Shown here one piece after another: positions 45,427 to 60,298 of a DNA stretch of 64,000 nt. A program made the translations under genes and the position numbers. Source of the DNA: Artemisia argyi (lineage: Eukaryota; Streptophyta; Magnoliopsida; Asterales; Asteraceae); NCBI GenBank assembly GCA_030686995.1, contig CM060704.1, forward strand, positions 118,832,042 to 118,896,041, in the 5' to 3' direction. The notes beneath the pieces are model-generated. The model had not been told where the DNA came from and searched no databases. It saw only the letters and a program-made list of their open reading frames with translations. Position 1 is the first letter of the stretch, and the number at the start of each line of letters is the position of its first letter.

Positions 45427-47017
45427 ATTCAGAATTTTCCTTTAATCTAAAAATAAGAAAACACAATACAAAGTAAATGGTGTTACATTTCTGATTTCTT
45501 GTTAAAGAAGGACACGTGGAAAGTAAATTATGACAGGCCAAATATTCAGGAGGGTCAACCATGTTATGAAAACACAAGACATGATGATGGTGTGGATGCA
45601 ATGACTCACAATCTCACATTGCCACTTATTTTTTTAACCGTGAGTTTTCTAAGTGGATATTGGCAGCCTTAAAAGCAAAGATTCATGCAAGTCTTACTCA
45701 AAAGTCAAAACTATCAATGCACCTCATAAGTATCACAGTTAGAAGGTCTACTCAAGTCTTCATAGTTGCTAAATAATGGGAGATTCATACAAGAAATAGG
45801 CAACAAAATGATAAGTAGTAATATGGTTCTGCATTGTAAGAATGAATAGATATGTTCCCTAATAACATCTTTTTATCCTGTACAGAATGGATTTAAACAT
45901 CTTTTTTAACTACAAATTTATATAGTGTATCGGTAAAAACTGAATGCAAATCCAAAGTCCAAAAGTATATCATTAAACTAAATGCAAATCTAATTTTTAG
46001 TTAATTTATAATTTATTCTTTTTATTAATGTTTACTCTTTCATCAAATATGCATAGCAAATAACCAAAATACTTTTGCATAAATCGAATTATTAACTAAA
46101 AAATTGCTTGAAAGTACCTAATTTGACATTGTGCTTCAATTGCCCATTCATATTCCTATAAGTGTTCTTTGAAAGTGGAAAACTTGGTGACAATATACGT
46201 GAGTTCTGAGTGAGCAAACATTCTGTCTAATTGAACATTCTGAGTGTCTAATTGAAGATTCTCAGTGTGTAAACAATATACGTGAGTTCTGAGTGAGCAA
46301 ACTCCCTTAGTTGCTGACACCATTAATCACATCAAATTCATCTACTTAGGCAACTACCATTAACCAACATGCTACTTAACTATATTCCTTATTTTACATA
46401 TGAGCATCAAATGAGGTGCATTATATCATTAACATTGACAAGAACTACTTCTTTCGTAAAGAAATCTTAAAACTGCATTTGACCTAGAAAACGCCACTAA
46501 AAATTCATTTCTCTACTTAAGCTTTGAGCATCAATGCATCATACTATGTCAAACTGATGAGTTCACCCATAAATCGCCCTTAACAAAACATTATTATCAA
46601 ACAAAAGCATAGCCAAACACGCCTAGTTTTAGCAATAAAATAGACTCCCAAACACCCTTAAAATCAACAGTGAAAATAGAATCTTAAACACCCTTAAAAT
46701 CAGCAGTTAAAATAGTCCCAAACACACCTAAAATAAGCAGTGAAAATAGTCCCAAACACCCCTAAAAAATCTTACACTAAACCTAAAATCTTACACTAAT
46801 TAACATATAAAAGCATAAAAATAAATTAATAAATTGAGATTTGAGAATAAAAAAGTGCATACTTGATATAATTATGAATTACCTGAAGTGAAGAATTGAA
46901 GTGTAGAGAAAGTTGTTTAAGGAATTGAAGAAGTGAACATCCAGTATCAGTGTACCACACTTAGATAGTTAGGGCAAAAAAATACCCATTTGATTTCTAC
47001 CAACGACCATTTTGCTC

Positions 47018-47061
<44 letters not shown>

Positions 47062-47190
47062 TTATATCAATACTTAGCCGACCATATAGCCCAAAAGCAA
47101 TAAAAAAGTAAGCCCATTCCCTCCATTTATCTTAAAAAACAGGACCATTATATTCGAATTTTGACTTTTGGACTTTATTTGCCACCTCTA
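45427..47190. other. hAT 5' non-coding region with short tandem repeats
   Basis: A leader region of the hAT element. A 30-bp direct repeat (CAATATACGTGAGTTCTGAG...) is at about 46191-46219 and 46274-46302. Four imperfect copies of an approximately 35-bp unit (AGTCCCAAACACCCTTAAAATCAGC-like) lie at 46640-46775. A run of 42 T is at 47019-47060. The 5' TIR ends at 47190. No gene is seen. Confidence 0.6.
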
Positions 47191-47198
47191 CCTAAAAG

Positions 47199-47630
47199 GT
47201 TTTGAAGTACTAGTCTTAAAAGGAGTTGAAGTAGTAGCAAGGCTACCTCTGAGTGCCATCCGACAACCTCCCCACTTTCACCCTCTGAATCAATGTTTTT
47301 TAAATAGTATTGAGATAAAATCTGTTTTTTGTGAGCAACAAACAAATCTACAAAACCAGCCCGACAACCTAGTTCGATCATTGTATGCACATTATTGTCT
47401 GTGTGAATCAACTTCAAACCTTCTTCTAATTATTTGCTAGGCAAACAAAAGAACACAACCCATTTTTCTTCCCTAAAGCGTGATAACATATCATCCAAAC
47501 CAATACTAAAGATATATCTATTAGAGACAAAGACACAAAGTGTAGAAATACATACCTCAATGGAGCAAATTCAAATAATCCATTTTGTGCATGGTGAACA
47601 CAATTTCATCTTGATAAGAACTTAAACCTG
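47199..47630 (-). pseudogene. MULE protein N-terminal part with PB1-like domain
   Basis: Minus-strand exon-like pieces: 47620-47555 (reads FTMHK then, after a one-base shift, GLFEFAPLR, donor GTATGT) and about 47428-47199 (LKLIHTDNNVHTMIELGCRAGFVDLFVAH...). The pattern of a short beta-rich start followed by an LxxDxDVxxM...VDLFVAH segment is that of the PB1-like domain at the N-terminus of many plant MULE transposases. A frameshift leads into a Ser/Thr-rich reading that runs up to the hAT insertion and continues at 14981. This looks like the start of the MULE's main gene. The family call is by pattern only. Confidence 0.45.
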
Positions 47631-48448
47631 TTATTGTTTAAATTCAAACGTCAATAGGTGAATAATATTAATCTTCAATCATATGTACATCATAAGGATG
47701 GAAGAACAAGGTTTGGACAGACCATAAACCTTAGAATAGACAATTAAAATACCACTAAACCATACTAATGATACCAGATATCTAAGAACAGATATCAGAC
47801 AATACAAGACACACTCAAGATACACAATCGAGCAAAGCATTCCATCACAGCACTTGACAATTATACAACTCCAATTCACCTTTTTATTGCACTTAACCAT
47901 CTAGCTACATTTTCATCTTACCTTCTCACCATGACTACTCAACCAACACCCATAACCAATGTGAAGACTTACCTAGAACCAATGGGAAGACTTATTTAGA
48001 ACCAACGTGATAACATATCATCCTACTTAAATTCAAATATCAATAGTCAAGACATCAATGTGAAGACTTAGTTAGTATAGCAGTACAGCTGTTATACCAA
48101 ACACTCTCATTTATGATATTCTAACATTCACAGACGGAACTTGAACATCTTTTTTTTTTGGGGGGGGGGGGGGGGGCGAATTTATTTTGGGGGGCCGAAT
48201 CGGAGATTTGTTTGTAACCTCAACTAAATTACCCCTAAAACCTATAATATTTACACTAGGTGCCGCAAATTTTGGGGGGCCGGGACCCTCCCCTACTCCT
48301 ACATAGTTCCGTCCATGGGCTAACAGCCTACTTAGAACCATAATAGCCTGTTTATCCTAAACCTACCAATCAGGCACTCAATCATGCCACTCAAAGGGGA
48401 TGCATATAAAAGTCTATCAGAAATATCATATCATTCAACATAAGCAAA
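47631..48448. other. MULE interior, non-coding, with a MITE-like insert
   Basis: No gene is seen. Within it, 48133-48313 is bounded by GACGGAACT and its inverted copy. It contains a T10-G17 run (48150-48176), and GGGGGGCC words occur twice. It could be a small TIR element, but no clear target duplication is visible. Confidence 0.35.
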
Positions 48449-48982
48449 TTAAAAAAAATGACACGTAAATGAAGTATAATACATTAACATACCAAGATCC
48501 GTATGCTCTTCATTCCCCTTCCTCTTCCTCCCACTCCTAACAGACCTTCCACTCTTTGTTATTTGTGTCATTGTACTCAGATTATGACTCCCCTCCTTCT
48601 TCCCACTCCTAACAGGCCTTCCCCTCTTCCTTTTTGGTGACATTATACTCAGATTATCGATTGGCACAGAAAAAGTTACTTTTTTTCTGGACCTTCCCCT
48701 CCCTATTTTTGTCTCTGCAACTACCTTATTGGAGCAACCGCTACCACTTCCAAGGGTAGGAATAGATATCGCACCACTACCACCTATATTTGGTTCGTTG
48801 AAGGTTTTGTTCCACATCCATTGAAGAATAACTTCTATCATCTCCTTCCCTATGTTTGCATACGAACCATACTTGGCAATTACCTCATCACCAAATGTAT
48901 CCAAAACTTCCTTAAAGACTTCATCATTTAATAAAACATTCCCCCATGACTTTTCGGATGATCCCCCCCCCCCCCCCCCCAA
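48449..48982 (-). pseudogene. AT-hook-like ORF cut by the copia insertion, unknown family
   Basis: A minus-strand frame of about 170 codons reads SSEKSWGNVLLNDEVFKEVLDTFG... then a Gly/Ser linker, KVTFSVPIDNLSIMSPKRKRGRPVRSGKK and a second related basic repeat (KSGRSVRSGRKRKG). The basic KRKRGRP core is AT-hook-like, suggesting DNA binding. The two basic motifs come from an imperfect duplication of about 70 bp. The frame probably ends at a donor (CTTG|GTATGT near 48492). Upstream it enters an 18-G homopolymer and is cut by the copia element. An ATG in sensible context lies beyond that element near 57345, but the present homopolymer length puts it out of frame. I do not recognise the family. 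Confidence 0.45.
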
Positions 48983-49376
48983 TCAACAATGTTGACATAA
49001 ATAATGTACGAAAACGTTATTTATATTTTTCGATATCTCTATATTTTGACGATCACAAAGTGTAAACTCATCAAATGTAAGATTACTATGTAAACAAGTA
49101 TTAAGCTAGTTTATATCATTATATCCAACTTAATCACTTAAGGTATGGATAAACAAGTGCTTAATACATCTCATGATCAAATGAGTATTTAATTAATTAA
49201 TACAAAGTTTATTTAATTATATAAACATATTATATATTTTTGAAAAACACTTTTGGTAATAAAGAAAAATGTTTTAATCATACTAAATATATGATTTCAA
49301 ATTTTTAACCAAAATCAGTTAGTTTTTCACCAAATAAACTTTCCCTACTAAAAGACAAGTTTTCTGGTTGTTACAG

Positions 49377-52411
<3,035 letters not shown>

Positions 52412-52834
52412 TACAGCTGGGCAGCCCCCTTAATTATAAGGGGCGATCCCCTAAAAATTAAGGGGACCGGCCAGACTCCTGTGTTAGAAATTGTCATAAT
52501 TTTTCTCCTATAAATACCACTTTAATTCTGGAATTTTGCCCCACCTTTTGCACGAAATTTTCAGATCTCAAACTTTCTAAACATCCTCCAAAACCCTTTG
52601 ATCATTAGTATACTAATCCTTGTTTCAAGTGATTCAATCCGTTCTCATCCATTCTCATCCAAAATGCAAAAGAAGAACACTCCTTCTACAACTAAGTTCA
52701 AGAAATATTGAATAGTAGTTGTGCATAGTATATATATTATTTGTGAAGTTGTGTTGTGTCTGTAATAAGTAGTTTAGAAGAAATAGAAGTTGTGTATGAA
52801 GTAGAAGTTGATTAGTAGTGAAGTAGTGTAGTTG

Positions 52835-52940
52835 TGAAGAAGATAGATGTGAAGTAGATTGATGTGAAGAAGATAGTTGTGAAGAAGAAAGGTGTGAAGA
52901 AGACAGGTGTGAAGTAGATAGGTGTGAAGAAGTTGTGTAG
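52835..52940. repeat. Minisatellite in copia 5' LTR
   Basis: Tandem variants of a 15-16 bp purine-rich unit, AGGTGTGAAGAAGAT, repeat about seven times. The same array occurs in the 3' LTR at about 56820-56935. It creates long antisense Ser/Thr/His-rich frames in both LTRs (52655-53086 and 56654-57097) that I regard as low-complexity artefacts. Confidence 0.8.
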
Positions 52941-53370
52941 AAGTTGTGATCAAGTTGTGACGTAGTTGTGGTGTGTAAGGTTTTCTCCGCCATAAGGGAG
53001 TTTGTTGACATAGTGAAGAAAACTCTTGAGTTGGTGACTCCGGGAGTGGAGTAGGAACAAGGAAGGTGACCTTGTAGCCGAACCACTATAAATCTTTGTG
53101 TTGTGGTTTGATCTCTCCAACTCTTTTCATTACTTACTTATTTACCTATACTATATTAGCTTAGTTAATTAGTTACTGTATAATTGTTCATATAGTGCAA
53201 GTATTGAGATCACATAAACTAGAATCGAAGTTTTTAAAACAAACTTGTTTTTATAAATTTTAAAAGAACGTAAAACTATTCAACCCCCTTCTAGTTTTCC
53301 ACAATTGGTATCAGAGCCAGGTTTTGCAAGATCTTTAAAATATATTGTATTTTAAAACTTGTAACGATCT

Positions 53371-55065
53371 ATGGAATCTGAAAAATATTTAGAAGGGCAA
53401 TCTATGCAAAGACCACCACTATTTGAAAGTGATGGATTTTTATATTGGAAAAATCTATTCGAAACTTATGTGAAATCAAAAGATCTAGATCTTTGGTATA
53501 TTATTACCAATGGTGATTTTTTACCTATTCAAAATAACCCCGAAACAAAAAAAGATGAAATCGTACCTTTTGAAAAACAAAATGATGATTTAAAAAGAAA
53601 ACTTGCTAAAAATAATGAAGCAAAAATGGTTATTTATAATGCGCTACCACGTAAATAGTACGAAAGGATCTTTATGTGTGAAACCGCAAAAGAAATTTGG
53701 AACTCTTTATCAATAACTCACCAAGGTAATAATCAAGTCAAATATAATAAAATAGATCTACTTTTTCAACAATATGAGCAATTCACGATTCCGTAAGAGG
53801 AATCAATTGATAATGCTTTCGCTAGATTTAACACTATCATCACAAGTTTAAAAGCACTTGAAGAGAATTTTTCTAGTAAGAATTTTGTTAGGAAGTTTCT
53901 TAGGGCTCTTCACCCAAAATGGCGAGCTAAAGTGACGGCTATTGAAGAATCAAAGAATTTGTCAACGTTACAACTTGATGAATTAATTAGAAATTTGAAA
54001 GTCTACGAAGCAATTATAAAGAAGGACTCTGAAATGGTTAAAGGAAAACGAGAGCAAAGCAAGTCAATCGCCTTGAAAGCTAGAAAGGAATCCAACAACG
54101 AAGATATCTCATCTTCCGAAAGCGAGGACGAAGAATATGCCATAGCCGTAAGAGATTTCAAGAAATTCTTCAAAAGGCGAGGAAGATTCGTTAGACAACC
54201 ACACGATAAAAGGAGAGCACCTCAAAAGAATAATGATGACAAGTATAGCAAGAATGAGAGAAAGTGTTTCAAGTGTGGTAATCCGAATCACCTCATTGGA
54301 AAATATCTAATGATGACAAGAGATCAAAATCAAAGAGCATTTGTTGGAGGAGCTTGGAGTGATAGCGATGAAGATGAGAAAGAAATAACAAAGGAAGAAA
54401 AGTGTCTCATGGCTAAGACATCAAGTGAGGTACGTTTCGAAATCGAATACTTTAGTGATGAAAATTTATCATTAGATGAAAAAGATTTAGATAGTGAATA
54501 CAATAGATTATGCAAACTAGGACAACAAGTAATGGCTAAAAACAAATCACTAAAATACATAAACAACCAACTAGAAAATGAAGTACTAGAACTAAAAATT
54601 AAAATACATCAACTTGAAAAAGGTAAAGAAATTTTTGAAGAATGTAAATCATGTCAAGAGCTTAAAAGTGAAAACAACAAACTTAGGGGAGAAATTTGTA
54701 AACTTGATAAATTTGAAAATAGTAATAACTCACTTAGTAAAATTATAAGTATTCAAAGAGTATCCGGAGATAAAACCGGTTTAGGATTTAACTCAACCGA
54801 AGCTTCAACAAGTGAAATTAAAAATGTTAAATTTGAAAGTGAACTCAAGGTACTAAAACCTTCAAAATCTAATCCTAAGTATATACTCATAAATGATAAG
54901 AAAATACCTCTCTCTAGTAATGAAGAAATAAAACTGTTTTATGAAGCATCTTTAAAAACCGAAGTAGGATCGTCTAAACCTAAAACAAGATCTAAAACTC
55001 CACCACCTAGGAAACCAAATAATTCTTACCCTAGACCTAAAACTCCTCAACCAAGAGCAAACTAA
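53371..55065 (+). pseudogene. Copia gag (UBN2/gag-polypeptide type), decayed
   Basis: The ATG at 53371 opens MESEKYLEGQSMQRPPLFESDGFLYWKN, the standard copia gag start. The frame is broken by TAG at 53656-53658 and TAA at about 53794, then runs open from 53932 to 55065. Recognisable parts are the gag helical domain (IWNSLSITHQG..., [20 protein letters not shown]), an acidic Ser-rich stretch, and a zinc knuckle [14 protein letters not shown]. The last ligand of that knuckle is Tyr instead of Cys. A long coiled-coil-like region (about 54460-54720) and a Pro/Lys-rich end follow. After the stop at 55065, Asn/Gln-rich gag-like sequence continues to about 55208 (TAA). No pol follows. The length and coiled coil resemble SIRE-type gags. 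Confidence 0.85.
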
Positions 55066-55208
55066 AATAGACGAAACTTTAACAATAATCAACAAATATG
55101 GAACTTCAATCCGTGGGGAATGTTTCCACCATATATGCACCCAAGTCAAATACAAAACATGTTCGGATCAAATAACTTTGGTCAAATGAGACAATGGGGA
55201 CCAACGTA

Positions 55209-55395
55209 AAAATATTCGCCATTCAAACATGGAAACTTTTGATGTCACTTCCTATTCGGACTATTCCTTGAAGACTTTGAAGATAAACGCATTGAAGACA
55301 AAAGATACACATTTCCTTTTATTTTCTTGTCAAGAAATGCATGCTTAGTTTAGTATCTAGTTGTTATGTGATTTTGTTTGGCTCATTGTTTCCTC

Positions 55396-55491
<96 letters not shown>

Positions 55492-55719
55492 TTAGTTACA
55501 TCTAGGATCATATAACCTAGAAAATTCATTTGTTGATTTTCTAGAACTAGAAATTGTTCGTTTACGAACCCTTTCTTTCCCCCGTTTGCCTTATTGAACT
55601 TTAATGTTCAACAACACTCATGCTGATGAAGAGAGATGAGTCAAAAAATCTATGGATGAAACAAACTCCCGGCTTCCGTTGCATACGTCTCCCTCCTATA
55701 TTCTCGTCTTATAAGCCCA

Positions 55720-55805
<86 letters not shown>

Positions 55806-56008
55806 TTATAAACCTTCCACAGCTCTCTCGTCCACTTGACAACTTGATAAATTTCATCCGAAATGATCAAGAAATTTTAATTGATGAAATGTCAAGTAAA
55901 AGTGTCAAGTAATTCCTTTCGTGCGAATACTCTCCAACGTATTTTTGAATAAATATAAATCTAATGTATATATAAATATGTTCTTATAATCATCAAGAAT
56001 GGGGAGAT
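55209..56008. other. Copia 3' untranslated interior with two (TA)n runs
   Basis: TA dinucleotide runs at 55400-55490 and 55723-55804. A hairpin-capable CTTGACAACTTG/CAAGTAAAAGTGTCAAG region and the polypurine tract lie before the 3' LTR. No coding sequence. Confidence 0.7.
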
Positions 56009-57318
56009 TGTTGACATAAATAATGTACGAAAACGTTATTTATATTTTTTGATATCTCTATATTTTGACGATCACAAAATGTAAACTCATCAAACGTAAG
56101 ATTACTACGTAAACAAGTATTAGGCTAGTTTATATCATTATATCCAACTTAATCACTTAAGGTATGGATAAACAAGTGCTTAATACATCTCATGATCAAA
56201 GGGGTATTTAATTAATTAATACAAAGTTTATTTAATTATATAAACATATTATATAGTTTTGAAAAACACTTTTGGTAATAAAGAAAAATGTTTTAATCAT
56301 ACTAAATATATGATTTCAAATTTTTAACCAAAATTAGTTAGTTTTTTACTAAATAAACTTTCCCCACTAAAAGACAAGTTTTCTGGCCGTTACAGCTGGG
56401 CGGCCCCCTTAATTATAAGGGGCGGTCCCTTTAAAATTAAGGTGACCGGCCATGATTTAAGGGGACCGGCCAGGCTCCTGTGTCAGAAATTGTCAGAATT
56501 TTTCTCCTATAAATATCACCTTAATTCTGGAATTTTGTCCCACCTTTTGCACGAAATTTTCAGATCTCAAACTTTCTAAACATCCTCCAAAACCCTTTGA
56601 TCATTAATATACTAATCCTTGTTTCAAGTGATTTAATCCCTTCTCATCCATCTTCATCCAAAGTGCAAAAGAAGAACACTCCTTCTACAACTAAGTTCAA
56701 GAAGTATTGAAGAGTAGTTGTGCATAGTATATATATTATTTGTGAAGTTGTGTTGTGTTTGTAATAAGTAGTTTAGAAGAAATAGAAGTTGTGTAGGAAG
56801 TAGAAGTTGATTAGTAGTGAAGTAGTGTAGTTGTGAAGAAGATAGGTGTGAAGTAGATTGATGTGAAGAAGATAGGTGTGAAGAAGAAAAGTGTGAAGAA
56901 GATAGGTGTGAAGTAGATAGGTGTGAAGAAGTTGTGTAGAAGTTGTGATCAAGTTGTGACTTAGTTGTGGTGTGTAAATTGGTGTGTAAGGTTTTCTCCG
57001 CCATAAGGGAGTTTGTTGACATAGTGAAGAAAACTCTCGAGTAGGTGACTCGGGGAGTGGAGTAGGAACAAGAAAGGTGACCTTGTAGCCGAACCACTAT
57101 AAATCCTTGTGTTGTGGTTTGATCTCTCCAACTCTTTTCATTACTTACTTATTTACCTGTACTATATTAGCTTAGTTAGTTAGTTAATTACTATATAATT
57201 GTTCATATAGTGCAAGTATTGAGATCACATAAACTAGAATCGAAGTTTTTAAAACAAACTTGTTTTTATAAATTTTAAAAGAACGTAAAACTATTTAACC
57301 CCCTTCTAGTTTTCCACA
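56009..57318 (+). repeat. Copia 3' LTR, intact
   Basis: 1310 bp, starting TGTTGACATAA and ending TTTTCCACA. It preserves the GTTACAGCTGGG sequence that is split by an insertion in the 5' LTR, so it shows the original uninterrupted site. TATA-like CTATAAATATCACC is at about 56506-56519. It contains small indels relative to the 5' copy: a repeated GGACCGGCCA and an extra 12-bp TTGGTGTGTAA-like stretch. Confidence 0.9.
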
Positions 57319-57561
57319 AACAAAGACTTTTCCCTTATCATTATTCGCAATAGCTGGGTTTCGTTGTTCCGATTTATGATTTTTTTTTAAAGCTAGGGTT
57401 TGACGGTTGATTATCTTAATGTCTGAAATGAATTTAAATGGGGTTGTTTTGGGCAGTTAATGTAATCTGAAAAAGTCACTCTAGTAATCTAGTTGCTTTA
57501 ACGAGAGAATTTACTTATGTTTGCAAATATAGTCCTTAAAGTATAACTGGCGGGAGAGACG

Positions 57562-57745
57562 GTGAATAATGAAATGACGATAATACCCTCAATGACATGG
57601 CACTTAACGAGAAAAATAATGAAAGTTAGCTGTCAGTGTCTTTTTTGCAAAAAAATGAAACGTTAATGGCGTCTTTGCACAATTTTTCGCTCGGTGTATT
57701 TTTTGCGCATTTGGACAACTTTAGTAACCAAATTTGCATTTACCC
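57562..57745 (-). repeat. MULE right terminal inverted repeat
   Basis: The inverted partner of 13229-13416. It is followed immediately by the 9-bp target copy TTTATTTTA. Confidence 0.8.
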
Positions 57746-57754
57746 TTTATTTTA

Positions 57755-58674
57755 GGATATGTAGCTGTCTATGAGGTCGTCTAACTACTAGCAGTAAGTA
57801 GTAATAGTAAGCAATAGTTGTTCACTTGTTTGTTTTGATGAAATGTTTAATAAAATAGTTGTATAATTGTAATTATTACATGTAAACGTTAGTTGCTAGT
57901 AAATGTTTCTTCAAGTAGCATTTTGGTTTGAATTGTTTAGAAAAATTAAGAATGCTAATTGTTTGTTGCCAAACAAGCATTGTGTAAAAAATATTAAACG
58001 CTACTTATTAGTTTCTTCAAAACGCGGCTACCAAACATACCCTATATTTGTGGCTATTTTACTTTTTAAGCTTTTTCTCGATTATCTCACAATGTTCACA
58101 GATTTGACTCTATTCTTTTTAAAAACTTTTGAGACACCTTACCACTAAGCCAGTTTAAAATAGTTTCTGATTTCGAGCTGACAAATAAAAGATGTAGCAA
58201 CTAACGAACCGAAGAAAATGATGGGGTAGAGATCAAAGAGCGGATCAACAACTTAACGAAAATCAAACGTTTGGACAACAAATGTCAAAGAAATTTTATC
58301 ATCGATCTAACTTATTCCAATAAGTCATTCTTAACCATGCCCGCAACATTCTTAGACAAAGATTGAGAAACGAAAGAGTAGTGGTTGCGCCACATTCTCT
58401 TAATAGTGACGATCTTTGAAATCTATATCATAGCACTCCAATACAAAAAGACTCCCCCGAAAAAAACGTAGCTACTACCACGTCAAGATAAAGTCGAAAC
58501 ACATCTAGTGCGGTGAATATTGGTTGTCTCCGATCATTCAAGAGTGACACAAGGCAGTGGAGATTATAACTGACCTCAAAGTCTATATAGACCTTAGTAC
58601 ATTTCTCCATTATTCTGTCACCATTGTTTTTCGTTGTGTTTCTTGTATAGTAACATATTCACTTTTCACATTTT
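57755..58674. other. Intergenic, no gene seen
   Basis: AT-rich sequence right of the MULE. The 81-codon frame at 57903-58148 has no motif and is not called. Confidence 0.5.
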
Positions 58675-58679
58675 TGAAC

Positions 58680-59900
58680 TATACTAGACGAGTACCCGTG
58701 CATAGCAACGAGATTTTATAGCGACAGATTGTTTAGTGATAAAAAAGTTTATGTGTTATAAACGAAAAATAATAAAAGTTTGAAGATTTAGAGATTAAAC
58801 ATAATGTTTTGAAACCCGGTTTGACCCGTTTTGGACGAAAAATGGGTCGATTTAAATCGAGTGAACCCGAAGGGTTGGGTCGAAAACGGGTCAAACTAAA
58901 TCGGGTCAACCCGCCGGGTTTGAAGCGTCCCAGGTCAACCCAGTTTTCGATGTGTATTAATAGTTTCATTTTGAAATATATGTTTTCGTATGGCTTTTAT
59001 TAGTTAGACAAACCGGTGGCGACACCGGTTCCCGGTTGAACCCGTTGGTCCGGTCCAGTTTTCAAAACTATATGTACCATCAACTTGTTAGCTTGTATGA
59101 AGCTTTGTGTGTTTTATTAATTTGTATAATGTGTAAAATAACATTAGTTAGTGTGTTAATTATTTTATATTTAGATAATGTTGTAGCTTGTTTAAATTGT
59201 ACATTGTGAAATTTTTTTTGTACTTTTTAGTAAGGGGTGTTTTAATTTGTTGTTTTTAATTTGATATGTATGCTTTTAATTGGTTGTACAATGTGAATAA
59301 AATATTGTACTCTAAAGTTATGAGGTGTTTTAATAAAAGTATTAATTATACTATGCATTTCTCTCACCTTTGACTTTCAAGATTTCACTTTTCAAGATTT
59401 GACCATACGCTCTTTATAGCGACAAATAGTTTATTCGACAAATAGTTTATTCATCAAAAAAAGTTTATAGGTATAAATGAAAAATAATAAAAGTTTGAAT
59501 ATTTAGGAATTAAACATAATGTCTTGAAACCCGGTTCGACCGGGGTGGTTCAACCGGGTGAACCGTTCCGGTCGAAAAATTGGTTGATTTAAACCGGGTC
59601 AACTTGTTAGGTTGGGTAGAAAACGGGTCAAATTAAACCGGTTCAACCCGTCTGGTTTGAAGCGTCCCGGGTCAACCCGGTTTGTGATTTGTATTAATTG
59701 GTTGTATTTAATTTTGTAGATATGTTTTTAATTGGTTGTACAATGTGAATAAATTGTTGTACTTTTAAGTAATGGAGTGTTTTAATAAGAGTATTAATTA
59801 TATTTCATAATATCCTTTAATAAGATTTTTCAAAATTTTCACTTTTCAAGTTGACCATTTTTTCAAGATTGACCATTTTTCCTTTATATGTAGTATAGAT
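58680..59900. repeat. Two tandem copies of a CGGGTCAACC-rich repeat, Helitron-like ends
   Basis: Copy 1 (about 58715-59398) and copy 2 (about 59413-59880) share the order TAGCGACA...AGTTTATA...AATAATAAAAGTTTGA, AAACATAATG, AAACCCGG, a block of GGGTCAAA/AACCCG words, GGTTTGAAGCGTCCC, then TTTTAATTGGTTGTACAATGTGAATAAA and GTGTTTTAATAA. The outer left end, CTATACTAGACGAGTACCCGTGC, is of a type found at plant Helitron 5' ends. The outer right end is TATGTAGTATAGAT. I cannot confirm a 3' hairpin and CTRR end, so the class is open. Confidence 0.5.
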
Positions 59901-60173
59901 AGGTAAGTTCTATTATGTGTATCTTTCATGTCAATATGCCTTTTACAACATTTTTGTTTGATGATTGTACACAAGTTACATCTATGAACACCTTTACATG
60001 AGCTGATATCGTAAGTACTATTATGTAAAAAGTCCATCAAATTACAAACGCTGGAAATGAATAACTGAAAAATACTTGATGTGTTGGTACTTTGTAAGAT
60101 TGGTACGAGGAATAGCTATCTGAAATTGACATTCCTAGTCAAATATAATAGTAACCTGCCTTTGACATCAAAG

Positions 60174-60245
60174 GACTCCGTGGCCCAATGGATAAGGCGC
60201 TGGTCTACGAAACCAGAGATCCTGGGTTCGATCCCCAGCGGAGTC

Positions 60246-60246
<1 letters not shown>
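60174..60246 (+). tRNA. tRNA-Arg (ACG)
   Basis: A complete cloverleaf of 73 nt. The acceptor stem GACTCCG pairs with CGGAGTC, with G as discriminator. The D-arm contains GGCCCAATGGATAAGGC (box A). The anticodon stem CTGGT/ACCAG closes the loop CTACGAA, with anticodon ACG at positions 34-36. The T-arm has GGGTTCGATCC (box B). There is no intron. A CAA-containing CATCAAAG lies just upstream, the usual plant Pol III start context. A T run follows directly. The two overlapping short frames here are not proteins. Confidence 0.97.

Positions 60247-60247
<1 letters not shown>

Positions 60248-60294
<47 letters not shown>
60248..60294 (+). terminator. Pol III terminator, 47-T run
   Basis: A run of 47 uninterrupted T begins two bases after the tRNA. 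Four or more T ends Pol III transcription, so this greatly exceeds the need; it is probably an expanded homopolymer. Confidence 0.9.

Positions 60295-60298
<4 letters not shown>

Larger units (their letters stand above)
14982..47190 (-). mobile_element. hAT transposon with three nested LTR insertions
   Basis: The termini are perfect 13-bp inverted repeats, TAGAGGTGGCAAA, at 14982-14994 and (inverted) 47178-47190. The flanking 8-mers are CCCTAAAG (14974-14981) and CCTAAAAG (47191-47198), 6 of 8 matching, consistent with an aged hAT target duplication. The transposase is on the minus strand, in pieces at 44721-45426, 33739-34107 and 18762-19720. Subtracting the nested elements leaves about 5 kb, a normal autonomous hAT size. 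The transposase has in-frame stops and a frameshift, so the copy is dead. Removing it with one flank copy keeps the MULE reading open, which supports these ends. Confidence 0.7.

Noticed and set aside
52655..53086. Ser/His-rich antisense ORFs in the copia LTRs as real genes
   Set aside because: Produced by the purine-rich minisatellite; no start context or domain.
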